A stretch of DNA of 64,000 nt from Urophycis tenuis (GCA_036785325.1 JAXIVH010000050.1:124001-188000), one strand, 5' to 3'; shown: positions 48,795-62,425, numbered from the stretch's first letter. Made by a program: numbers and translations. Notes: generated by a model not told the origin, from the sequence alone.

Positions 48795-49180
48795 TATTTC
48801 GACGACCCATGGGCAAATATAGTCATGCCATACGTCGTTGGAAAGCTTAGATTTCCCCGTTTAAAATGAGCCCATCTCCGAGAAATTTGGTTGCTCACAG
48901 ACAAATCTGCGTCAGGTTGACTGAAGTCTACACAGCAGCTAAAGACATACCTTCAACGTTTCAATTAACATCAATCTTTCCTTACAGAACACAAATGAAT
49001 TAGCTTAGTATTTCAACGACCCTTTAGTGAATATAGACTTGCCATACGCCGTTGGAAAGCTTAGATTTCCCCGCTTAAAATGAGCCCATCCGCGAGCAGT
49101 CTGGTTGATCACAGACTAAACTGCGTCAGGTTGACTGAAGTCTACCCAGCAGCTAAAAACATACCTTCAACTTTTCAATT
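48795..49180 (+). repeat. Satellite array 22: two monomers
   Basis: 214 + 172 bp, standard class A array. Confidence 0.97.
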
Positions 49181-49426
49181 CACGCGTTTTTTTTGTAATA
49201 CGCGTAGCTCTGATAAAGGACACATGTTTTGGCCTGTTTTATTATTCATAGTTGGCTTAACAGTAATAGAATATTATTATATGCTATAAGTGACCAGACG
49301 TCCGAGATCAAACCTGGGAGCATAATCCCCGAGAAGGGGGAAAAAAAGGGTCAGCTATGTTTAAGTATATATATATATGTGTGTGTATATATGCGAGTGT
49401 GTGTGTGTGTGTATATATGCGCGCGC

Positions 49427-49483
<57 letters not shown>

Positions 49484-49495
49484 TTAATCACTTAC

Positions 49496-49999
49496 TTGGA
49501 ACGGCATGATCCCATATCGCTGTGAAGGGATGGCGTTAACCAGGTGGGCGTGCAACCCCTCGAGAGAGTTGCTGCCTCGCCGGCACTTGTACTTGTTCAG
49601 CCGGATGCAGTTCTTCACAACCACCTTCACAGAGACATACAGCTGTATGCCAGGGGGGTCCTGTAACACACAACCTATTGCAAGGTCCTCATTTATGCTG
49701 GTGTCATTTTGAAATGTTACCATATACAAGTTTGAATGGTTTTGACACACGATGACTGCAGAGACAGCTGCAGGATGGCCCACGAAGCAGGACGGAGGGG
49801 GCCTGTGGCTGTGCGGGGAGGACCAGCTGTATGGGTGCTGCCGACACAGGGGGCGGGCGGGCCACAGGCTGACGCAGCAGGAGGCCTCGGCTGGAGGCGG
49901 GTGGGCGCAGGAGGCTTCGGCCGGGTGGAGGACGACAACGCAGTGGGCTGAACGGGCCGGTTGGTGGGAGTCACAGGCTCTGGCTCATCAACAAATAAC
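49496..49999 (-). pseudogene. Exon-like block, copy 23 (class A), CGA intact
   Basis: Module 49181-50210. CAGCTGTATGG and variant tail. It lies exactly 9,376 bp after copy 18, its closest relative. Confidence 0.5.
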
Positions 50000-50210
50000 C
50001 TGGAAATATAAAATACACACGTGATCAGTATTGATATTGATATCTTTTATAAGAACACTGTTCATACTGTTTACACTTTTTATACAACTGTTTATACAAT
50101 GTCCATACTGTTTATTTATTAATGTTTATCACTGACAATAAAGTTGACTTGGTAGGACTTGTGTGCTATTTTCTTTCCACAGCCAACAGAACACACATGA
50201 ATCAGCTTAT

Positions 50211-51452
50211 TATTTCGACGACCCGTGGGCAAATATAGTCATGCCATACGCCGTTGGAAAGCTTAGATTTCCCCGCTTAAAATGAGCTCATCCCTGACCA
50301 ATTTGGTTGCTCACAGACAAAACTGCGTCAGGTTGACTGAAGTCTACCCAGCAGCTAAAAACATACCTTCAACGTTTCAATTAACATCAATCTTTCCTTA
50401 TAGAACACAAATTAATTAGCTTAGTATTTCAACGACCCATGAGTCAATATAGTCTTGCCATACGCTGTTGGAAAGCTCAGATTTCCCTGCTTAAAATGAG
50501 CCCATCCGCGAGCAGTCTGGTTGCTCACAGACTAAACTGCGTCAGGTTGAATGAAGTCTACCCAGCAGCTAAAAACATACCTTCAACGTTTCAATTAAGA
50601 TCAATCTCTCAATAAAGAACAGAAATTAATTAGCTGAGTATTTCAACGACCCATGAGTCAATATAGTCTTGCCATACGGCGTTGGAAAGCTTAGATTTCC
50701 CCGCTTAATATGAGCCCATCCGCGAGCAGTCTGGTTGATCACAGACTAAACTGCGTCAGGTTGAATGAAGTCTACCCAGCAGCTAAAAACATACCTTCAA
50801 CGTTTCAATTAACATCAATCTTTCCTTACAGAACACAAATTAATTAGCTTAGTATTTCAACGGGCCATTGGTGAATATAGTCTTGCCATACGCCGTTGAA
50901 AAGCTTAGATTTCCCCGCTTAAAATGAGCCCATCCGCGAGCAGTCTGGTTGATCACAGACTAAACTGCGTCAGGTTGACTGAAGTCTACCCAGCAGCTAA
51001 AAACATACCTTCAACGTTTCAATTAACATCAATCTTTCCTTACAGAACACAAATGAATTAGCTTAGTATTTCAACGACCCATGAGTCAATATAGTCTTGA
51101 AATACGCCGTTAGAAAGCTTAGATTCCCCCGCTTACAATGAGCCCATCCCCGACCAATTTGGTTGCTCACAGACAAAACTGCGTCAGGTTGACTGAAGTC
51201 TACCCAGCAGCTAAAAACATACCATCAACGTTTCAATTAACATCAATCTTTCCTAACTGAACACAAATTAATTAGCTTAGTATTTCAACGACCCATGAAT
51301 CAATATAGTCTTGCAATACGCCGTTAGAAAGCTTAGATTCCCCCGCTTAAAATGAGCCCATCCGCGAGCAATTTGGTTGCTCACAGACAAAACTGCGTCA
51401 GGTTGACTGAAGTCTACCCAGCAGCTAAAAACATACCTTCAACGTTTCAATT
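50211..51452 (+). repeat. Satellite array 23: six monomers
   Basis: 5 x 214 + 172 bp, same type as arrays 2 and 18. It has a private GGAAAGCTCAG that removes one HindIII site. Confidence 0.97.
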
Positions 51453-51690
51453 CACACGTTTTTTTTGTAATACGTGTAGCTATGATAAAGGACACATGTT
51501 TTGGCCTGTTTTATTATTCATAGTTGGCTTAACAGTAATAGAATATTATTATATGCTACAAGTGACCAGACGTCCGAGATCAAAACTGGGAGCATAATGC
51601 CCGAGAAGGGGGAAAAAAAGGGTCAGCTATGTTTAAGTATATATATATATATGTGTGTGTATATATGCGTGTGTGTGTGTGTATATATGC

Positions 51691-51729
<39 letters not shown>

Positions 51730-51739
51730 AATTACTTAC

Positions 51740-52243
51740 TTGGAACGGCATGATCCCACATCGCTGTGAAGGGACGGCGTTAACCAGGTGGGCGTGCAAC
51801 CCCTCGAGAGAGTTGCTGCCTCGCCGGCACTTGTACTTGTTCAGCCGGATGCAGTTCTTCACAACCACCTTCACAGAGACATACAGCTGTACGCCAGGGG
51901 GGTCCTGTAACACACAACCTATTGCAAGGTCCTCATTTATACTGGTGTCATTTTGAAATGTTACCATATACAAGTTTGAATGGTTTTGACACACGATGAC
52001 TGCAGAGACAGCTGCAGGATGGCCCACGAAGCAGGACGGAGGGGGCCTGTGGCTGTCCGGGGAGGACCAGCAGTATGGATGCTGTCGACACAGGGGGCGG
52101 GCGGGCCACAGGCTGACGCAGCAGGAGGCCTCGGCTGGAGGCGGGTGGGCGCAGGAGGCTTCGGCCAGGTGGAGGACGACAACGCAGTGGGCTGAACGGG
52201 CCGGTTGGTGGGAGTCACAGGCTCCGGCTCATCAACAAATAAT
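51740..52243 (-). pseudogene. Exon-like block, copy 24 (class B), CGA intact
   Basis: Module 51453-52455. Full class B mark set as in copy 3. It also has four private substitutions within 29 bp (52057, 52072, 52079, 52085) in the GC-rich part of the block. Confidence 0.5.
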
Positions 52244-52455
52244 CTGGAAATATAAAATACACACGTGATCAGTATTGATATTGATATCTTTTATAAGAAC
52301 ACTGTTCATACTGTTTACACTTTTTATACAACTGTTTATACAATGTCCATACTGTTTATTTATTAATGTTTATCACTGAAAAATAAAGGTGACTTGGTAT
52401 GACTTGTGTGCTATTTTCTTTCCACAGCCAACAGAACACACATGAATCAGCTTAT

Positions 52456-53269
52456 TATTTCGACGACCCGTGGGCAAATATAGTCATGCCATACGCCGTT
52501 GGAAAGCTTAGATTTCCCCGCTTAAAATGAGCCCATCTTTGACCAATTTGGTTGCTCACAGACAAAACTGCGTCAGGTTGACTGAAGTCTACCCAGCAGC
52601 TAAAAACATACCTTCAACGTTTCAATTAAGATCAATCTTTCAATAAAGAACAGAAATTAATTAGCTTAGTATTTCAACAACCCATGAGTCAATATAGTCT
52701 TGCCATACGCCGTTGGAAAGCTTAGATTTCCCCGCTTAAAATGAGCCCATCCGCGAGCAGTCTGGTTGATCACAGACTAAACTGCGTCAGGTTGCCTGAA
52801 GTCCACCCAGCAGCTAAAAACATACCTTCAACGTTTCAATTAACATCAATCTTTCCTTAGAGAACACAAATTAATTAGCTTAGTATTTCAACGACCCATG
52901 AGTCAATATAGTCTTTCCATACGCCGTTGGAAAGCTTAGATTTCCCCGCTTAAAATGAGCCCATCCGCGAGCAGTCTGGTTGATCACAGACTAAACTGCG
53001 TCAGGTTGAATGAAGTCTACCCAGCAGCTTAAAACATACCTTTAACGTTTCAATTGACATCAATCTTTCCTTACAGAACACAAATTAATTAGCTTAGTAT
53101 TTCAACGGGCCATTGGTGAATATAGTCTTGCCATACGCCGTTGAAAAGCTTAGATTTCCCCGCTTATAATGAGCCCATCCCCAAGCAATTTGGTTGCTCA
53201 GAGACAAAACTGTGTCAGGTTGACTGAAGTCTACCCAGCAGCTAAAAACATACCTTCAACGTTTCAATT
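52456..53269 (+). repeat. Satellite array 24: four monomers
   Basis: 3 x 214 + 172 bp, same type as arrays 3 and 27. It begins the first unit of the 5.09-kb tandem duplication. Confidence 0.97.
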
Positions 53270-53517
53270 CACGCGTTTTTTTTGTAATACGTGTAGCTAT
53301 GATAAAGGACACATGTTTTGGCCTGTTTTATTATTCATAGTTGGCTTAACAGTAATAGAATATTATTATATGCTATAAGTGACCAGACGTCCGAGATCAA
53401 AACTGGGAGCATAATCCCCGAGAAGGGGGAAAAAAAGGGTCAGCTATGTTTAAGTATATATATATATGTGTGTGTATATATGCGAGTGTGTGTATGTGTG
53501 TGTATATATGCGCACGC

Positions 53518-53572
<55 letters not shown>

Positions 53573-53582
53573 AATCACTTAC

Positions 53583-54086
53583 TTGGAACGGCATGATCCC
53601 ATATCGCTGTGAAGGGATGGCGTTAACCAGGTGGGCGTGCAACCCCTCGAGAGAGTTGCTGCCTCGCCGGCACTTGTACTTGTTCAGCCGGATGCAGTTC
53701 TTCACAACCACCTTCACAGAGACATACAGCTGTATGCCAGGGGGGTCCTGTAACACACAACCTATTGCAAGGTCCTCATTTATGCTGGTGTCATTTTGAA
53801 ATGTTACCATATACAAGTTTGAATGGTTTTGACACACGATGACTGCAGAGACAGCTGCAGGATGGCCCACGAAGCAGGACGGAGGGGGCCTGTGGCTGTG
53901 CGGGGAGGACCAGCGGTCTGGGTGCTGCCGACACAGGGGGCGGGCGGGCCACAGGCTGACGCAGCAGGAGGCCTCGGCTGGAGGCGGGTGGGCGCAGGAG
54001 GCTTCGGCCGGGTGGAGGACGACAACGCAGTGGGCTGAACGGGCCGGTTGGTGGGAGTCACAGGCTCTGGCTCATCAACAAATAAC
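53583..54086 (-). pseudogene. Exon-like block, copy 25 (class C), CGA intact
   Basis: Module 53270-54298. GCGCACGCGCG microsatellite. Private CAGCGGTCTGGG in the block. Confidence 0.5.
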
Positions 54087-54298
54087 CTGGAAATATAAAA
54101 TACACACGTGATCAGTATTGATATTGATATCTTTTATAAGAACACTGTTCATACCGTTTACACTTTTTATACAACTGTTTATACAATGTCCATACTGTTT
54201 ATTTATTAATGTTTATCACTGAAAAATAAAGGTGACTTGGTATGACTTGTGTGCTATTTTCTTTCCACAGCCAACAGAACACACATGAATCAGCTTAT

Positions 54299-55112
54299 TA
54301 TTTCGACGACCCATGGGCAAATATAGTCATGCCATACGTCGTTGGAAAGCTTAGATTTCCCCGTTTAAAATGAGCCCATCTCCGAGCAATTTGGTTGCTC
54401 ACAGACAAATCTGCGTCAGGTTGACTGAAGTCTACACAGCAGCTAAAGACATACCTTCAACGTTTCAATTAACATCAATCTTTCCTTACAGAACACAAAT
54501 TAATTAGCTTAGTATTTCAACGACCCTTTAGTGAATATAGTCTTGCCATACGCCGTTAGAAAGCTTAGATTTCCCCGCTTATAATGAGCCCATCCCCAAG
54601 CAATTTGGTTGCTCAGAGACAAAACTGTGTCAGGTTGACTGAAGTCTACCCAGCAGCTAAAAACATACCTTCAACGTTTCAATTAACATCAATCTTTCCT
54701 TACAGATCACAAATTAATTAGCTTAGTATTTCAACGACCAATGAGTCAATATAGTCTTGCCATACGCCGTTGGAAAGCTTAGATTTCCCCGCTTAAAATG
54801 AGCCCATCCGCGAGCAGTCTGCTTGCTCACAGACAAAACTGCGTCAGGTTGACTGAAGTCTACCCAGCAGCTAAAAACATACCTTCAACGTTTCAATTAA
54901 GATCAATCTTTCAATAAAGAACAGAAATTAATTAGCTTAGTATTTCAACGACCCATGACTCAATATAGTCTTGCCATACGCCGTTGGGAACCTTAGATTT
55001 CCCCGCTTAAAATGAGCCCATCCCCGAGCAATTTGGTTGCTCACAGACAAAACTGCGTCAGGTTGACTGAAGTCTACCCAGCAGCTAAAAACATACCTTC
55101 AACTTTTCAATT
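54299..55112 (+). repeat. Satellite array 25: four monomers
   Basis: 3 x 214 + 172 bp, same type as arrays 19 and 28. Confidence 0.97.
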
Positions 55113-55350
55113 CACGCGTTTTTTTTGTAACACGTGTAGCTATGATAAAGGACACATGTTTTGGCCTGTTTTATTATTCATAGTTGGCTTAACAGTAATA
55201 GAATATTATTATATGCTATAAGTGACCAGACGTCCGAGATCAAAACTGGGAGCATAATCCCCGAGAAGGGGGAAAAAAAGGGTCAGCTATGTTCAAGTAT
55301 ATATATATATGTGTGTGTATATGTGCGTGTGTGTGTGTGTATATATGCGC

Positions 55351-55383
<33 letters not shown>

Positions 55384-55415
55384 TGTGTGTGTGTGTGTGT
55401 GTTTTAATCACTTAC

Positions 55416-55919
55416 TTGGATCGGCATAATCCCACATCGCTGTGAAGGGATGGCGTTAACCAGGTGGGCGTGCAACCCCTCGAGAGAGTTGCTGCCTCAC
55501 CGGCACTTGTACTTGTTCAGCCGGATGCAGTTCTTCACAACCACCTTCACAGAGACATACAGCTGTATGCCAGGGGGGTCATGTAACACACAACCTATTG
55601 CAAGGTCCTCATTTATGCTGGTGTCATTTTGAAATGTTACCATATACAAGTTTGAATGGTTTTGACACATGATGACTGCAGAGACAGCTGCAGGATGGCC
55701 CACGAAGCAGGACGGAGGGGGCCTGTGGCTGTGCGGGGAGGACCAGCGGTATGGGTGCTGCCGACACAGGGGGCGGGCGGGCCACAGGCTGATGCAGCAG
55801 GAGGCCTCGGCTGGAGGCGGGTGGGCGCAGGAGGCTTCGGCCGGGTGGAGGACGACAACGCAGTGGGCTGAACGGGCCGGTTGGTGGGAGTCACAGGCTC
55901 TGGCTCATCAACAAATAAC
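55416..55919 (-). pseudogene. Exon-like block, copy 26 (class D), internal stop
   Basis: Module 55113-56131. TGA, HDPP and all class D marks. Same module length as copies 20 and 29. Confidence 0.5.
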
Positions 55920-56131
55920 CTGGAAATATAAAATACACACGTGATCAGTATTGATATTGATATCTTTTATAAGAACACTGTTCATACCGTTTACACTTTT
56001 TATACAACTGTTTATACAATGTCCATACTGTTTATTTATTAATGTTTATCACTGAAAAATAAAGGTGACTTGGTATGACTTGTGTGCTATTTTCTTTCCA
56101 CAGCCAACAGAACACACATGAATCAGCTTAT

Positions 56132-56517
56132 TATTTCGACGACCCATGGGCAAATATAGTCATGCCATACGTCGTTGGAAAGCTTAGATTTCCCCGTTTA
56201 AAATGAGCCCATCTCCGAGCAATTTGGTTGCTCACAGACAAATCTGCATCAGGTTGACTGAAGTCTACACAGCAGCTAAAGACATACCTTCAACGTTTCA
56301 ATTAACATCAATCTTTCCTTACAGAACACAAATTAATTAGCTTAGTATTTCAACGACCCTTTAGTGAATATAGTCTTGCCATACGCCGTTGGAAAGCTTA
56401 GATTTCCCCGCTTAAAATGAGCCCATCCTCGAGCAGTCTGGTTGATCACAGACTAAACTGCGTCAGGTTGACTGAAGTCTACCCAGCAGCTAAAAACATA
56501 CCTTCAACTTTTCAATT
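56132..56517 (+). repeat. Satellite array 26: two monomers
   Basis: 214 + 172 bp, with CTGCATCAGG and CATCCTCGAGC as in arrays 20 and 29. Confidence 0.97.
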
Positions 56518-56767
56518 CACGCGTTTTTTTTGTAATACGCGTAGCTCTGATAAAGGACACATGTTTTGGCCTGTTTTATTATTCATAGTTGGCTTAACAG
56601 TAATAGAATATTATTATATGCTATAAGTGACCAGACGTCCGAGATCAAACCTGGGAGCATAATCCCCGAGAAGGGGGAAAAAAAGGGTCAGCTATGTTTA
56701 AGTATATATATATATGTGTGTGTATATATGCGAGTGTGTCTGTGTGTGTGTATATATGCGCGCGCGC

Positions 56768-56822
<55 letters not shown>

Positions 56823-56834
56823 TTAATCACTTAC

Positions 56835-57338
56835 TTGGAACGGCATGATCCCATATCGCTGTGAAGGGATGGCGTTAACCAGGTGGGCGTGCAACCCCTC
56901 GAGAGAGTTGCTGCCTCGCCGGCACTTGTACTTGTTCAGCCGGATGCAGTTCTTCACAACCACCTTCACAGAGACATACAGCTGTATGCCAGGGGGGTCC
57001 TGTAACACACAACCTATTGCAAGGTCCTCATTTATGCTGGTGTCATTTTGAAATGTTACCATATACAAGTTTGAATGGTTTTGACACACGATGACTGCAG
57101 AGACAGCTGCAGGATGGCCCACGAAGCAGGACGGAGGGGGCCTGTGGCTGTGCGGGGAGGACCAGCGGTATGGGTGCTGCCGACACAGGGGGCGGGCGGG
57201 CCACAGGCTGACGCAGCAGGAGGCCTCGGCTGGAGGCGGGTGGGCGCAGGAGGCTTCGGCCAGGTGGAGGACGACAACGCAGTGGGCTGAACGGGCCGGT
57301 TGGTGGGAGTCACAGGCTCCGGCTCATCAACAAATAAT
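56835..57338 (-). pseudogene. Exon-like block, copy 27 (class A left / class B right chimera), CGA intact
   Basis: Module 56518-57550. Class A left arm and TTTG microsatellite, with TATGCCAGG and TTATGCTGG still non-B near 57000. From GCCAGGTGG (about 57261) through GCTCCGGCTC and AATAATCTGG it is class B, and the next array is the class B follower type. The switch point therefore lies inside the block. GTGTGTCTGTG in the microsatellite is shared with copy 30. Confidence 0.5.
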
Positions 57339-57550
57339 CTGGAAATATAAAATACACACGTGATCAGTATTGATATTGATATCTTTTATAAGAACACTGT
57401 TCATACTGTTTACACTTTTTATACAACTGTTTATACAATGTCCATACTGTTTATTTATTAATGTTTATCACTGAAAAATAAAGGTGACTTGGTATGACTT
57501 GTGTGCTATTTTCTTTCCACAGCCAACAGAACACACATGAATCAGCTTAT

Positions 57551-58364
57551 TATTTCGACGACCCGTGGGCAAATATAGTCATGCCATACGCCGTTGGAAA
57601 GCTTAGATTTCCCCGCTTAAAATGAGCCCATCTTTGACCAATTTGGTTGCTCACAGACAAAACTGCGTCAGGTTGACTGAAGTCTACCCAGCAGCTAAAA
57701 ACATACCTTCAACGTTTCAATTAAGATCAATCTTTCAATAAAGAACAGAAATTAATTAGCTTAGTATTTCAACAACCCATGAGTCAATATAGTCTTGCCA
57801 TACGCCGTTGGAAAGCTTAGATTTCCCCGCTTAAAATGAGCCCATCCGCGAGCAGTCTGGTTGATCACAGACTAAACTGCGTCAGGTTGCCTGAAGTCCA
57901 CCCAGCAGCTAAAAACATACCTTCAACGTTTCAATTAACATCAATCTTTCCTTAGAGAACACAAATTAATTAGCTTAGTATTTCAACGACCCATGAGTCA
58001 ATATAGTCTTTCCATACGCCGTTGGAAAGCTTAGATTTCCCCGCTTAAAATGAGCCCATCCGCGAGCAGTCTGGTTGATCACAGACTAAACTGCGTCAGG
58101 TTGAATGAAGTCTACCCAGCAGCTTAAAACATACCTTTAACGTTTCAATTGACATCAATCTTTCCTTACAGAACACAAATTAATTAGCTTAGTATTTCAA
58201 CAGGCCATTGGTGAATATAGTCTTGCCATACGCCGTTGAAAAGCTTAGATTTCCCCGCTTATAATGAGCCCATCCCCAAGCAATTTGGTTGCTCAGAGAC
58301 AAAACTGTGTCAGGTTGACTGAAGTCTACCCAGCAGCTAAAAACATACCTTCAACGTTTCAATT
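57551..58364 (+). repeat. Satellite array 27: four monomers
   Basis: 3 x 214 + 172 bp, same type as array 24. Private CAACAGGCCATTGG. It begins the second unit of the 5.09-kb duplication. Confidence 0.97.
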
Positions 58365-58612
58365 CACGCGTTTTTTTTGTAATACGTGTAGCTATGATAA
58401 AGGACACATGTTTTGGCCTGTTTTATTATTCATAGTTGGCTTAACAGTAATAGAATATTATTATATGCTATAAGTGACCAGACGTCCGAGATCAAAACTG
58501 GGAGCATAATCCCCGAGAAGGGGGAAAAAAAGGGTCAGCTATGTTTAAGTATATATATATATGTGTGTGTATATATGCGAGTGTGTGTATGTGTGTGTAT
58601 ATATGCGCACGC

Positions 58613-58659
<47 letters not shown>

Positions 58660-58669
58660 AATCACTTAC

Positions 58670-59173
58670 TTGGAACGGCATGATCCCATATCGCTGTGAA
58701 GGGATGGCGTTAACCAGGTGGGCTTGCAACCCCTCGAGAGAGTTGCTGCCTCGCCGGCACTTGTACTTGTTCAGCCGGATGCAGTTCTTCACAACCACCT
58801 TCACAGAGACATACAGCTGTATGCCAGGGGGGTCCTGTAACACACAACCTATTGCAAGGTCCTCATTTATGCTGGTGTCATTTTGAAATGTTACCATATA
58901 CAAGTTTGAATGGTTTTGACACACGATGACTGCAGAGACAGCTGCAGGATGGCCCACGAAGCAGGACGGAGGGGGCCTGTGGCTGTGCGGGGAGGACCAG
59001 CGGTATGGGTGCTGCCGACACAGGGGGCGGGCGGGCCACAGGCTGACGCAGCAGGAGGCCTCGGCTGGAGGCGGGTGGGCGCAGGAGGCTTCGGCCGGGT
59101 GGAGGACGACAACGCAGTGGGCTGAACGGGCCGGTTGGTGGGAGTCACAGGCTCTGGCTCATCAACAAATAAC
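58670..59173 (-). pseudogene. Exon-like block, copy 28 (class C), CGA intact
   Basis: Module 58365-59385. Private GGGCTTGCAAC changes the first His of the SLEGLHAHL motif to Gln. Four TG repeats shorter than its partner, copy 25. Confidence 0.5.
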
Positions 59174-59385
59174 CTGGAAATATAAAATACACACGTGATC
59201 AGTATTGATATTGATATCTTTTATAAGAACACTGTTCATACCGTTTACACTTTTTATACAACTGTTTATACAATGTCCATACTGTTTATTTATTAATGTT
59301 TATCACTGAAAAATAAAGGTGACTTGGTATGACTTGTGTGCTATTTTCTTTCCACAGCCAACAGAACACACATGAATCAGCTTAT

Positions 59386-60199
59386 TATTTCGACGACCCA
59401 TGGGCAAATATAGTCATGCCATACGTCGTTGGAAAGCTTAGATTTCCCCGTTTAAAATGAGCCCATCTCCGAGCAATTTGGTTGCTCACAGACAAATCTG
59501 CGTCAGGTTGACTGAAGTCTACACAGCAGCTAAAGACATACCTTCAACGTTTCAATTAACATCAATCTTTCCTTACAGAACACAAATTAATTAGCTTAGT
59601 ATTTCAACGACCCTTTAGTGAATATAGTCTTGCCATACGCCGTTAGAAAGCTTAGATTTCCCCGCTTATAATGAGCCCATCCCCAAGCAATTTGGTTGCT
59701 CAGAGACAAAACTGTGTCAGGTTGACTGAAGTCTACCCAGCAGCTAAAAACATACCTTCAACGTTTCAATTAACATCAATCTTTCCTTACAGATCACAAA
59801 TTAATTAGCTTAGTATTTCAACGACCAATGAGTCAATATAGTCTTGCCATACGCCGTTGGAAAGCTTAGATTTCCCCGCTTAAAATGAGCCCATCCGCGA
59901 GCAGTCTGCTTGCTCACAGACAAAACTGCGTCAGGTTGACTGAAGTCTACCCAGCAGCTAAAAACATACCTTCAACGTTTCAATTAAGATCAATCTTTCA
60001 ATAAAGAACAGAAATTAATTAGCTTAGTATTTCAACGACCCATGACTCAATATAGTCTTGCCATACGCCGTTGGGAACCTTAGATTTCCCCGCTTAAAAT
60101 GAGCCCATCCCCGAGCAATTTGGTTGCTCACAGACAAAACTGCGTCAGGTTGACTGAAGTCTACCCAGCAGCTAAAAACATACCTTCAACTTTTCAATT
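59386..60199 (+). repeat. Satellite array 28: four monomers
   Basis: 3 x 214 + 172 bp, same type as array 25. Confidence 0.97.
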
Positions 60200-60437
60200 C
60201 ACGCGTTTTTTTTGTAACACGTGTAGCTATGATAAAGGACACATGTTTTGGCCTGTTTTATTATTCATAGTTGGCTTAACAGTAATAGAATATTATTATA
60301 TGCTATAAGTGACCAGACGTCCGAGATCAAAACTGGGAGCATAATCCCCGAGAAGGGGGAAAAAAAGGGTCAGCTATGTTCAAGTATATATATATATGTG
60401 TGTGTATATGTGCGTGTGTGTGTGTGTATATATGCGC

Positions 60438-60470
<33 letters not shown>

Positions 60471-60502
60471 TGTGTGTGTGTGTGTGTGTTTTAATCACTT
60501 AC

Positions 60503-61006
60503 TTGGATCGGCATAATCCCACATCGCTGTGAAGGGATGGCGTTAACCAGGTGGGCGTGCAACCCCTCGAGAGAGTTGCTGCCTCACCGGCACTTGTACT
60601 TGTTCAGCCGGATGCAGTTCTTCACAACCACCTTCACAGAGACATACAGCTGTATGCCAGGGGGGTCATGTAACACACAACCTATTGCAAGGTCCTCATT
60701 TATGCTGGTGTCATTTTGAAATGTTACCATATACAAGTTTGAATGGTTTTGACACATGATGACTGCAGAGACAGCTGCAGGATGGCCCACGAAGCAGGAC
60801 GGAGGGGGCCTGTGGCTGTGCGGGGAGGACCAGCGGTATGGGTGCTGCCGACACAGGGGGCGGGCGGGCCACAGGCTGATGCAGCAGGAGGCCTCGGCTG
60901 GAGGCGGGTGGGCGCAGGAGGCTTCGGCCGGGTGGAGGACGACAACGCAGTGGGCTGAACGGGCCGGTTGGTGGGAGTCACAGGCTCTGGCTCATCAACA
61001 AATAAC
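60503..61006 (-). pseudogene. Exon-like block, copy 29 (class D), internal stop
   Basis: Module 60200-61218. By eye I see no difference from copy 26 within the block. Confidence 0.5.
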
Positions 61007-61218
61007 CTGGAAATATAAAATACACACGTGATCAGTATTGATATTGATATCTTTTATAAGAACACTGTTCATACCGTTTACACTTTTTATACAACTGTTT
61101 ATACAATGTCCATACTGTTTATTTATTAATGTTTATCACTGAAAAATAAAGGTGACTTGGTATGACTTGTGTGCTATTTTCTTTCCACAGCCAACAGAAC
61201 ACACATGAATCAGCTTAT

Positions 61219-61604
61219 TATTTCGACGACCCATGGGCAAATATAGTCATGCCATACGTCGTTGGAAAGCTTAGATTTCCCCGTTTAAAATGAGCCCATC
61301 TCCGAGCAATTTGGTTGCTCACAGACAAATCTGCATCAGGTTGACTGAAGTCTACACAGCAGCTAAAGACATACCTTCAACGTTTCAATTAACATCAATC
61401 TTTCCTTACAGAACACAAATTAATTAGCTTAGTATTTCAACGACCCTTTAGTGAATATAGTCTTGCCATACGCCGTTGGAAAGCTTAGATTTCCCCGCTT
61501 AAAATGAGCCCATCCTCGAGCAGTCTGGTTGATCACAGACTAAACTGCGTCAGGTTGACTGAAGTCTACCCAGCAGCTAAAAACATACCTTCAACTTTTC
61601 AATT
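61219..61604 (+). repeat. Satellite array 29: two monomers
   Basis: 214 + 172 bp, same as arrays 20 and 26. Confidence 0.97.
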
Positions 61605-61854
61605 CACGCGTTTTTTTTGTAATACGCGTAGCTCTGATAAAGGACACATGTTTTGGCCTGTTTTCTTATTCATAGTTGGCTTAACAGTAATAGAATATTA
61701 TTATATGCTATAAGTGACCAGACGTCCGAGATCAAACCTGGGAGCATAATCCCCGAGAAGGGGGAAAAAAAGGGTCAGCTATGTTTAAGTATATATATAT
61801 ATGTGTGTGTATATATGCGAGTGTGTCTGTGTGTGTGTATATATGCGCGCGCGC

Positions 61855-61909
<55 letters not shown>

Positions 61910-61921
61910 TTAATCACTTAC

Positions 61922-62425
61922 TTGGAACGGCATGATCCCATATCGCTGTGAAGGGATGGCGTTAACCAGGTGGGCGTGCAACCCCTCGAGAGAGTTGCTG
62001 CCTCGCCGGCACTTGTACTTGTTCAGCCGGATGCAGTTCTTCACAACCACCTTCACAGAGACATACAGCTGTATGCCAGGGGGGTCCTGTAACACACAAC
62101 CTATTGCAAGGTCCTCATTTATGCTGGTGTCATTTTGAAATGTTACCATATACAAGTTTGAATGGTTTTGACACACGATGACTGCAGAGACAGCTGCAGG
62201 ATGGCCCACGAAGCAGGACGGAGGGGGCCTGTGGCTGTGCGGGGAGGACCAGCGGTATGGGTGCTGCCGACACAGGGGGCGGGCGGGCCACAGGCTGATG
62301 CAGCAGGAGGCCTCGGCTGGAGGCGGGTGGGCGCAGGAGGCTTCGGCCGGGTGGAGGACGACAACGCAGTGGGCTGAACGGGCCGGTTGGTGGGAGTCAC
62401 AGGCTCTGGCTCATCAACAAATAAC
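61922..62425 (-). pseudogene. Exon-like block, copy 30 (class A), CGA intact
   Basis: Module 61605-62637. Private TTTTCTTATTC in the left arm. The right part is ordinary class A (GCCGGGTGG), unlike its duplication partner copy 27. Confidence 0.5.

Larger units (their letters stand above)
52456..57550 (+). repeat. 5.09-kb higher-order unit, first copy
   Basis: Array 24, module 25, array 25, module 26, array 26, module 27. The following unit repeats the same order with monomer numbers 4, 4, 2. Corresponding points in modules 25/28, 26/29 and 27/30 are all exactly 5,087 bp apart. Confidence 0.92.
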
